From contig CAXDRX010000039.1 of assembly GCA_963991985.1 (NCBI GenBank), positions 1 through 8,938 of the forward strand: a stretch of DNA of 8,938 nt, in the 5' to 3' direction. The notes under the pieces were generated by a model. That model saw only the letters and a list, made by a program, of their open reading frames with translations. It did no database searches and had not been told where the DNA came from. Position 1 is the stretch's first letter, and every line of letters begins with the position of its first letter. Below, piece by piece: positions 1 through 5,712 of this stretch. The DNA comes from MED-G17 sp963991985 (GTDB lineage Bacteria > Bacteroidota > Bacteroidia > NS11-12g > UBA9320). The position numbers and the translations under genes were made by a program.

Positions 1-3000
1 CGGTGAATCGGGGTCCATAGATTTTAGGGCATCGTTGACCGAAGCCGAAGAAACAGTCCCCTCCTTTTGCCCCGGTGTTTGCTCTACCTTTAAAGAGGCC
101 GGTTCGGCACTGAACTGCTTAAACCCTATGGGATTGTTGGGCGCCGGAACTGGTGTGGCACTTTCCAATTGCACTGGTACTTCAGCCTGAAAATCTGGCT
201 TTACTTGTACCAAATCTGTGCGATTTAGGTATTCAAATCCCAGAAGCTTAAAGATATAGTCGATCATGGAAGTAGCACTTTTGATGTTGTTGTGGCCCTG
301 TACCATACCCGCTGGCTCAAATTTGGTGAAGGTAAATTTATTGACAAATTCTTCCAAGGGAACACCGTACTGCAGACCCAGAGAAATGGCAATGGCAAAG
401 CAGTTCATCAGCGAACGGAAAGTAGCTCCTTCTTTGTGCATGTCTACAAATATCTCGCCCAATGTACCATCGTTGTATTCTCCCGTACGAACAAATATCG
501 TTTGTCCATCTATGGTTGCTTTTTGGGTGAATCCCCTTCTTTTGCTTGGCAATTTTTTTCTTTGAACTACACGCGCTAGTTTTTTCTTGAATTCGGTATT
601 GGCCGACTCATCTAAAATTCTTCGCGCTGCTTGCAATACCATATCTGCCGTTAGATTTTCTACCGATAGCGCAGCATTTTTTCCAATGACCTCTTCTACC
701 TTCTCTGCTACTTTGTTGTCCAATTCTTCTTCCTCGTCGTCTGATTTGTTGCTCAGCGGTTGTGAAAGTTTGCATCCATCGCGATACAGTGCATTGGCTT
801 TGAGACCCATCTCCCAACTTAGGTGGTAGCAGCTTTTGATGTCTTCTACGGTAGCCTCATTGGGCAAATTGATGGTTTTGGAGATGGCTCCGGAGATAAA
901 AGGTTGTGCTGCAGCCATCATACGAATATGCCCGTGGGGGTGAATGTATCTTTGGCCTATTTTTCCGCATTTGTTGGCACAATCGAATACGGGCAAATGC
1001 TCCTCCTTGAGGTGGGGCGCACCCTCTACGGTCATGGTTCCGCATACGTAATCATTGGCTGCATTGATTTCTTCTTTGCTAAAGCCTAATTTTCGTAGCA
1101 TGTTGAAACCGGGTTTTTCGTAGTCTTTGGCTTCAAAACCCAACCGCTGCATGGTTTGCTCACCCAATACCCATTGATTGAAGGCAAAACCGATTTCAAA
1201 AGCAGCAGCCATGGCACCTTCTATTTTCTGCAAATCCTCATCGGCAAAGCCTTTTGCTTTTAGTGTTTCGGGGTTTACAAAAGGAGCACCTTCCATGCTT
1301 GCATGTCCTTTGGCATAATTTACAATTTCTTTGATTTGTTTGGTGTTGTAGCCCAAATTTTTCAGCGCTTCTGGAACAGATTGGTTGACAATTTTAAAAT
1401 ATCCCCCTCCCGAAAGTTTTTTGAATTTTACCAAGGCAAAATCAGGTTCTATTCCTGTTGTGTCGCAATCCATAACCAAACCAATGGTTCCTGTGGGAGC
1501 AATCACTGTGGTTTGCGCGTTTCTATAACCATATTTTTCTCCAAGCTCTAGCGCTTTGTCCCAAGCATTGCATGCCGCATTGAGAAGATAGCTTGGACAC
1601 TCGTGTTGGTCTATGCCTACCGGTTTTAGACTAAGGTTTTCATAACTGTCTGCATTGTAGGCAGCATAGCGATGGTTTCGCATCACGCGGAGCATATGTT
1701 CTTTGTTTTTGTCGTATTCTTTAAAAGAACCTAAATAAGAGGCCATTTCCGCGGAAGTTTTGTAGGCTGTTCCTGTAAGAATTGCGGTGATGGCACCACC
1801 GATGGCTGTTGCCTTGGGGCTATCGTAGGGAATTCCTGAAAGCATCAAAACAGAACCCAGATTGGCATATCCCAGACCTAGTGTTCGGTAATCGTAGGAA
1901 AGTTGGGCAACTTCCTTGGATGGAAACTGAGCCATTAGGACTGAAATTTCCAAAACAGTCGTCCAAATTCGGGCCATATGGGCGATGCCTTCTACGTCGA
2001 AAGTAAGCTTTTTGGCGTCGAAAAATTTTCTTAGGTTCAAGCTCGCTAGATTGCAGGCCGTATTGTCCAAGAACATATATTCCGAGCATGGATTGGAAGC
2101 GTTGATGGGTCCCCCCTCTGGACAGGTGTGCCACTCGTTGATGGTGGTATTGTATTGAATGCCGGGATCTGCACAAGCCCAAGCTGCATAGGTAATGTCT
2201 TCCCAAATTTTGGCAGCAGGAATAGAGTCTGTGACGGTTCCATCTGTTCTGCCAATCAAATCCCAAGGGCTGTCGGTGGCCAAAGCTTCAAAAAACTTAT
2301 TGGGTATACGCACCGAGTTGTTGGAGTTTTGTCCACTCACCGTTTGGTATGCCTCACCTTCATAATGGTTGTCATATCCGCCATCTATGAGGGCTTTTAC
2401 TTTTTGCTCTTCTTTTACTTTCCAATTGATGAAACTTTCTATCTCTGGATGGTCAAGATCTAAACAGACCATTTTGGCTGCTCTTCTTGTGGTTCCTCCC
2501 GATTTGATGGCACCGGCCGCACGGTCACCTATTTTCAGAAAAGACATCAAACCACTTGAAAAACCTCCTCCCGAAAGTTTTTCGTTGGCACCTCTAATTT
2601 TTGAAAAGTTGGTTCCAACACCTGAACCGTATTTGAATATTCTCGCTTCACGAACCCACAAGTCCATGATTCCTCCTTCATTGACCAAATCGTCTTCTAC
2701 TGAAAGAATAAAACAGGCATGTGGCTGGGGTCTTTCATACGCTGATGTTGACCTTTTTACTTTCTCGGTGCTTGGGTCGGTATAATAGTGGCCTTGTGGT
2801 TTTCCTGTAATACCATAGGAGTTGTGCAAGCCCGTGTTGAACCACTGCGGAGAGTTGGGTGCGGCCATTTGCGCCATGATGGCATAGACCAATTCGTCGT
2901 AAAATATGCCCGCATCTTTCTCTGAAGCGAAATATCCATATTGAGCGCCCCACGTTCTCCAGCAGTCTGCCAATCGGTGGGCCACTTGTTTGATGGATGT

Positions 3001-3261
3001 TTCAGAACCTGTGCTTCCGTCTTCTTGTGGAACGCCTGCTTTTCTGAAATATTTTTGCGCCAGAATATCTGTGGCTACCTGAGACCAGTCTTTGGGTACT
3101 TCCACGTTTTTCATCTCAAATACCGTATCGCCCGTGGGATTCTTGATAACAGAAGTCCTGTAATCATAATCGAACAAATCAAAAGTAGGTACCCCTTCTT
3201 TGGTGTATTTTCTTTTGAACTTTAGTCCTTTTTGGTTGTACAATGTCTTTTTCTTTTTCAT
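1..3261 (-). CDS. nrdJ: Adenosylcobalamin-dependent ribonucleotide reductase (class II, NrdJ), C-terminus cut by window edge
   Basis: Reduces ribonucleotides to deoxyribonucleotides in the cytoplasm, using adenosylcobalamin to make a thiyl radical. The frame is open from ATG at 3261 to base 1 (1087 codons, no stop). Visible class II landmarks: N390-P-C392-S-E394, the radical-site Asn/Cys/Glu; C183 (in PHACF) and C403 (in TACNL), the expected redox pair, with the usual 11-residue spacing between C392 and C403; and the APTGTIG and DCDTTGIEP motifs within residues 588-607. A Cys-containing section (PVFDCANKCGK, about 761-771) and an acidic stretch (about 841-847) match long NrdJ proteins. Residues about 1025-1075 form a Pro/Ala/Ser-rich linker ending in NDALKSMDPDSP, which in the family directly precedes the C-terminal zinc ribbon, so probably only about 35 residues are missing. 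The start is fixed by an in-frame TAG at 3276-3274; AGGAC lies 9 nt upstream. Transcribed divergently from the neighbouring lipid gene. Confidence 0.97.
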   Translation of the reverse strand, partial: MKKKKTLYNQKGLKFKRKYTKEGVPTFDLFDYDYRTSVIKNPTGDTVFEMKNVEVPKDWSQVATDILAQKYFRKAGVPQEDGSTGSETSIKQVAHRLADCWRTWGAQYGYFASEKDAGIFYDELVYAIMAQMAAPNSPQWFNTGLHNSYGITGKPQGHYYTDPSTEKVKRSTSAYERPQPHACFILSVEDDLVNEGGIMDLWVREARIFKYGSGVGTNFSKIRGANEKLSGGGFSSGLMSFLKIGDRAAGAIKSGGTTRRAAKMVCLDLDHPEIESFINWKVKEEQKVKALIDGGYDNHYEGEAYQTVSGQNSNNSVRIPNKFFEALATDSPWDLIGRTDGTVTDSIPAAKIWEDITYAAWACADPGIQYNTTINEWHTCPEGGPINASNPCSEYMFLDNTACNLASLNLRKFFDAKKLTFDVEGIAHMARIWTTVLEISVLMAQFPSKEVAQLSYDYRTLGLGYANLGSVLMLSGIPYDSPKATAIGGAITAILTGTAYKTSAEMASYLGSFKEYDKNKEHMLRVMRNHRYAAYNADSYENLSLKPVGIDQHECPSYLLNAACNAWDKALELGEKYGYRNAQTTVIAPTGTIGLVMDCDTTGIEPDFALVKFKKLSGGGYFKIVNQSVPEALKNLGYNTKQIKEIVNYAKGHASMEGAPFVNPETLKAKGFADEDLQKIEGAMAAAFEIGFAFNQWVLGEQTMQRLGFEAKDYEKPGFNMLRKLGFSKEEINAANDYVCGTMTVEGAPHLKEEHLPVFDCANKCGKIGQRYIHPHGHIRMMAAAQPFISGAISKTINLPNEATVEDIKSCYHLSWEMGLKANALYRDGCKLSQPLSNKSDDEEEELDNKVAEKVEEVIGKNAALSVENLTADMVLQAARRILDESANTEFKKKLARVVQRKKLPSKRRGFTQKATIDGQTIFVRTGEYNDGTLGEIFVDMHKEGATFRSLMNCFAIAISLGLQYGVPLEEFVNKFTFTKFEPAGMVQGHNNIKSATSMIDYIFKLLGFEYLNRTDLVQVKPDFQAEVPVQLESATPVPAPNNPIGFKQFSAEPASLKVEQTPGQKEGTVSSASVNDALKSMDPDSP

Positions 3262-3313
3262 GTGTATGATGTCCTACTAACCTTTAGTGGTTTTTGCTCA
3301 AAACTATATGTTC

Positions 3314-3330
3314 ACTTCCGTTGAGGAAGT
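3314..3330. repeat. Perfect 6-bp inverted repeat upstream of nrdJ
   Basis: ACTTCC and GGAAGT are separated by GTTGA. If the candidate -7 element at 3306-3299 is used, this repeat lies about 22-38 bp upstream of the nrdJ transcription start, over the -33 region, which is a typical operator position. If transcription starts further upstream it would instead form a small hairpin in the leader. It has no T-run, so it is not a terminator. The function is not known. Confidence 0.4.
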
Positions 3331-3336
3331 TTCCAA

Positions 3337-3345
3337 TTTTCCACA
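3337..3345. promoter_or_regulatory. DnaA-box-like site 1 (TTTTCCACA)
   Basis: Matches the relaxed DnaA box TTWTNCACA at every position; it differs from the strong box TTATCCACA by one base. It lies 76 bp upstream of the nrdJ start codon, in the same orientation as a second copy at 3442-3450. Binding is inferred only. Confidence 0.35.
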
Positions 3346-3441
3346 TAAACTTGCAGCAGGAAGCGCGTAACACAATCTACTGGCGTAATTGCCCTGTTGA
3401 AAACATAAAATAAACAATGGATGAGGTTTTTTTGAACACGC

Positions 3442-3450
3442 TTTTCCACA
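3442..3450. promoter_or_regulatory. DnaA-box-like site 2 (TTTTCCACA)
   Basis: Identical nine bases and orientation to the copy at 3337-3345, 105 bp away (about ten helical turns), and 12 nt upstream of the TTG start of the GGGP synthase gene. It could therefore affect either divergent gene. Binding is inferred only. Confidence 0.35.
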
Positions 3451-3462
3451 AATGTTAGAGCA

Positions 3463-4179
3463 TTGAAAAACAGGATACTACATAATTTGAAACGATTGGT
3501 CCAAGAAGGAAAAAAATCTTTTGCTGTTCTTATCGACCCCGATAAAATGCCTTCGGATGATTTTGTGCATCAATTGAATCGCGCATGTGATTTTGTTTTT
3601 GTAGGGGGAAGTCATTTGAGTGTTGGACATATGGGAACCTGCCTTGAAAAATTGAGAAAACATCTTGATTTACCGCTGGTTATCTTTCCTGGAAGCCCCA
3701 ACCAAATTGATCAAAATGCAGACGCTATTTTTCTTTTAACACTCATTTCTGGGCGTAATCCTGACCTTTTAATTGGACGGCATGTTGAGTCTGCCCACAT
3801 TTTAAAAGAAAGTGGCCTCGAAATAATTCCCACAGGTTACCTCTTGATTGATGGGGGAAAGATGACCACCGCAGCCTACATTTCAAATACCCAACCCATT
3901 CCTCAAGAAAAAACAGATTTGGTTGTATCTACTGCTTTGGCAGGTCAGCAGCTAGGTTTACAAGCCATCTATTTGGATTGTGGAAGTGGTGCCGACAAGT
4001 CGGCAAGTATTGAAATTATAAACAAAATCAAAAAAGAAGTAAGCTTGCCACTGATTGTGGGTGGAGGGGTAAAAAGCAAGGAAGAAGTGCACCGACTACA
4101 AATGGCAGGGGCAGATGTGGTGGTAGTGGGCAACCTTTTCGAAACCAATCCAGAAGCCATCCGCTCCTTCATTCGCTGA
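3463..4179 (+). CDS. Geranylgeranylglyceryl phosphate synthase (GGGPS/PcrB family, group II)
   Basis: Predicted to join geranylgeranyl diphosphate to sn-glycerol-1-phosphate through an ether bond, the first committed step of archaeal-type lipid synthesis; Bacteroidota carry a group II form. The 238-residue protein is full length for this TIM-barrel family. Visible signatures in order: FAVLIDPDK (20-28, Mg2+/diphosphate region), VGGS (47-50), PGSPNQI (76-82), PTGYLLIDGG (123-132), YLDCGSGA (170-177), PLIVGGGVKS (196-205) and AGADVVVVGN (215-224), the last two forming the phosphate-binding end of the barrel. The usual Glu two residues after the conserved Tyr is Asp172 here. The start is TTG: no ATG lies between the in-frame TGA at 3433 and the conserved region; TTG at 3487 is an alternative. 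YceI-family gene follows after 56 bp on the same strand. The polyprenyl chain length (C20 or longer) cannot be read from sequence alone. Confidence 0.92.
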   Translation: MKNRILHNLKRLVQEGKKSFAVLIDPDKMPSDDFVHQLNRACDFVFVGGSHLSVGHMGTCLEKLRKHLDLPLVIFPGSPNQIDQNADAIFLLTLISGRNPDLLIGRHVESAHILKESGLEIIPTGYLLIDGGKMTTAAYISNTQPIPQEKTDLVVSTALAGQQLGLQAIYLDCGSGADKSASIEIINKIKKEVSLPLIVGGGVKSKEEVHRLQMAGADVVVVGNLFETNPEAIRSFIR

Positions 4180-4210
4180 TTTGGTTGAAAGACCAAAACA
4201 AACCTTTTGG
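4180..4210 (+). other. Two overlapping, mutually exclusive short hairpins
   Basis: Right after the GGGP synthase stop codon, TTTGGT (4180-4185) can pair with ACCAAA (4192-4197), and CCAAAA (4193-4198) can pair with TTTTGG (4205-4210). Both are perfect 6-bp stems with 6-nt loops, and they share the middle arm so only one can form. Each stem has only two G-C pairs, so stability is low. No T-run follows, so neither is a standard terminator. The remaining gap up to 4235 shows no clear promoter. Confidence 0.35.
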
Positions 4211-4235
4211 ATAGATTATTTGTCTGTAAGAAACT

Positions 4236-4838
4236 ATGAAGCACAAAACATGGTTGCGATTGTTGCTCTGTTCGACGGTATTCGTTCTTTCCAGTTTGAC
4301 TTTGACCGCTCAGGAAAAAAAGTTTCAAGTAGACACGGAAAAAAGCAAGTTGAAATGGAATGGTTATCATTTGATGAAAAGCTATAAGCACTATGGAGGA
4401 ATTCTCATCAAAAAAGGTTCTTTTACTTTCAGCGACGGTAAAATTACAGGGGGCATGTTTGTGCTCGACGCCGGCAGCATTTCTGTAGATGATTTGGCGG
4501 GCGTCAAACAGACATCACTGACCAAGCACCTCCACTCCAAAGATTTTTTTGATGTAAAAAAGTTTCCTGAAGTAACATTGGAAATCACCAATTCTTTCAA
4601 ACAAGAGGACGGGAGTCTTTATGTTTTGGCCAATTTGACCATCAAAGGCATCACCAAAAGAATTTCTTTCAAAACTTTGATCGACGAAAGCAAAACAGGC
4701 AATACATTGGTTGCAAAATCGACCATCCGTTTTGATCGAGCCAAATTTAATGTGGATTGGGGAAGTTCTAACTTGGCCAAATACGTTGTAGACGACAATG
4801 TAGACATCGAAACTTTCCTCGTTGGGAGGGTGGAATAA
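4236..4838 (+). CDS. YceI-family secreted protein (lipid/polyisoprenoid-binding fold)
   Basis: A 200-residue exported protein of the YceI family, whose members form a lipocalin-like barrel; structurally studied homologues bind polyisoprenoid chains. It begins with a signal peptide (basic MKHK, hydrophobic core about 7-22, likely signal peptidase I cut after A25 in TLTA-QE), so it is expected in the periplasm. Family marks: an early S-K-L-K-W stretch (37-41), HLHSKDFFDVKKFPEVTLE (98-116), LTIKGITK (134-141), and an Arg/Val-containing strand near residues 165-174. Length is normal for the family. It follows the GGGP synthase gene on the same strand and could share its transcript. Its stop lies only 6 bp from the stop of the convergent lipoprotein gene. 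The actual ligand is unknown; many YceI proteins have no assigned role. Confidence 0.93.
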   Translation: MKHKTWLRLLLCSTVFVLSSLTLTAQEKKFQVDTEKSKLKWNGYHLMKSYKHYGGILIKKGSFTFSDGKITGGMFVLDAGSISVDDLAGVKQTSLTKHLHSKDFFDVKKFPEVTLEITNSFKQEDGSLYVLANLTIKGITKRISFKTLIDESKTGNTLVAKSTIRFDRAKFNVDWGSSNLAKYVVDDNVDIETFLVGRVE

Positions 4839-4844
4839 TTTGTA

Positions 4845-5702
4845 TCACTCCCCAGCGATGATGGTGCCTATCTCTTTGTGGGCGACTTTAAAATATCCAT
4901 AAACCGTTTGGTTGGAAACCAGGTTGGTGGGTGGATTGCTGGCCGGGGACGAAAATGGTCCTCCAGCATTTCTGACATTGAACAGACCCAAAAGGAAGTC
5001 GTAATAGTTTCTAGAAATGGCATATTGTTCGATTCGAATGGTATCGCCTTCCTCAAATCCATCGGCAATGGGCCGGGGAAGGATTCCCTGATCTTGTTGA
5101 GCAAGCGGATCGTTGGGATCTATCAAAAGATTCCAATAGCCTACTTCTCTAAATTCGTCCGTGTCGATAAGAATGCCATTTCCATCATAAAGGGTGTCAT
5201 TGATGAATACTTTCCATTCATAGTAATCTCTATCTCTTTTTCCTTGTATTTCGTCTGCTCCAATGAAGGCATACCAACCCTCATCTACTATCCCATTGTT
5301 ATTGGGCAAATAAAATGCCGACACCGTATCTAAGGGCAATTGGTCGTTTAATTGCTCTGTGGCCGTATAGGTATTTCCCTGCCAATGGATGGTCAAAAGG
5401 TAGGTTTCGCCCACCTTTCCCATTTTGTTCTTTTTGGTTTTGTAGATTCCTTCTGCGCTGTGGAAAAGGGTGTCGATTTGCGCACCATGCGAAATGGTAA
5501 CCTTGGCATCGCCTACGGGCAAGTAGTTTTGGCTGTAATAGCCTGCACTTTCCGATAATTTTATTTCCCAGGCTTTGTTTTCGTTGCTTACTTCACCTTC
5601 TACCACAAGTGCCGGTTTTTCCTCGGGCAAATTCAAGTCAATGTTTCGCTCGCAAGCAAGAAATATTAAGGAAAGAAATAAGGTGTGATATGATTTTTTC
5701 AT
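4845..5702 (-). CDS. DUF4249-family lipoprotein, partner of TonB-dependent receptor
   Basis: A 285-residue predicted lipoprotein of the Bacteroidota DUF4249 family; no biochemical function is established for the family. It starts with MKKSYHTLFL, a short hydrophobic core and Cys17 in FLAC, the expected lipidation site. The following segment (ERNIDLNLPEEKPALVVEGE) is the characteristic family opening, then a beta-rich region. A longer frame starts at 5777, but that would overlap the receptor gene and bury the signal peptide, so ATG at 5702 is chosen. The receptor stop lies 10 nt upstream, which implies co-transcription and probable translational coupling. By analogy with SusC/SusD pairs it may be a surface lipoprotein that assists the receptor; this is inference. 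The outer-surface export signal after Cys17 is not clear. Confidence 0.9.
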   Translation of the reverse strand: MKKSYHTLFLSLIFLACERNIDLNLPEEKPALVVEGEVSNENKAWEIKLSESAGYYSQNYLPVGDAKVTISHGAQIDTLFHSAEGIYKTKKNKMGKVGETYLLTIHWQGNTYTATEQLNDQLPLDTVSAFYLPNNNGIVDEGWYAFIGADEIQGKRDRDYYEWKVFINDTLYDGNGILIDTDEFREVGYWNLLIDPNDPLAQQDQGILPRPIADGFEEGDTIRIEQYAISRNYYDFLLGLFNVRNAGGPFSSPASNPPTNLVSNQTVYGYFKVAHKEIGTIIAGE

Positions 5703-5712
5703 GGGCAATGGT

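Larger units (their letters stand above)
3262..3462. promoter_or_regulatory. Divergent intergenic region between nrdJ and the GGGP synthase gene
   Basis: This 201-bp gap must hold the promoters of both flanking, divergently transcribed genes. Reading the minus strand, 3306-3299 is TAGTTTTG, a full match to the Bacteroidota -7 consensus TAnnTTTG, which would place the nrdJ start of transcription near 3292 and give a leader of about 30 nt; no good TTTG -33 element is seen at the expected distance. A perfect inverted repeat and two DnaA-box-like sequences (listed separately) also lie here. No cobalamin riboswitch core was recognised. No clear -7 element was found for the plus-strand gene. Confidence 0.5.

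Noticed and set aside
1..240. Premature end or frameshift in nrdJ near the left edge
   Set aside because: The frame stays open to base 1 and still matches the linker and the NDALKSM segment that come before the family's zinc-ribbon tail; it is simply cut by the window.
1820..2266. Open frame of 148 codons on the minus strand inside nrdJ, and similar frames elsewhere
   Set aside because: It lies in another frame of well-conserved nrdJ sequence that includes the NPCSE active site, and it shows no recognisable domain of its own.
3300..3385. Possible NrdR boxes at 3301-3316 and 3370-3385
   Set aside because: Each matches the 16-bp NrdR palindrome at only about 11 positions, and their 69-bp spacing is not the usual three-turn spacing of paired boxes.
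3262..3462. Possible cobalamin riboswitch upstream of the B12-dependent reductase
   Set aside because: I looked for the conserved core and B12-box on the minus strand; fragments such as GGGCAATTACGCC are present but the ordered set of conserved elements is not. A covariance-model search would settle it.
4824..4853. Imperfect hairpin GGGAG/CTCCC as a bidirectional terminator
   Set aside because: It has a bulge, a loop over ten nt and no T-run on either side, and it overlaps both coding ends.
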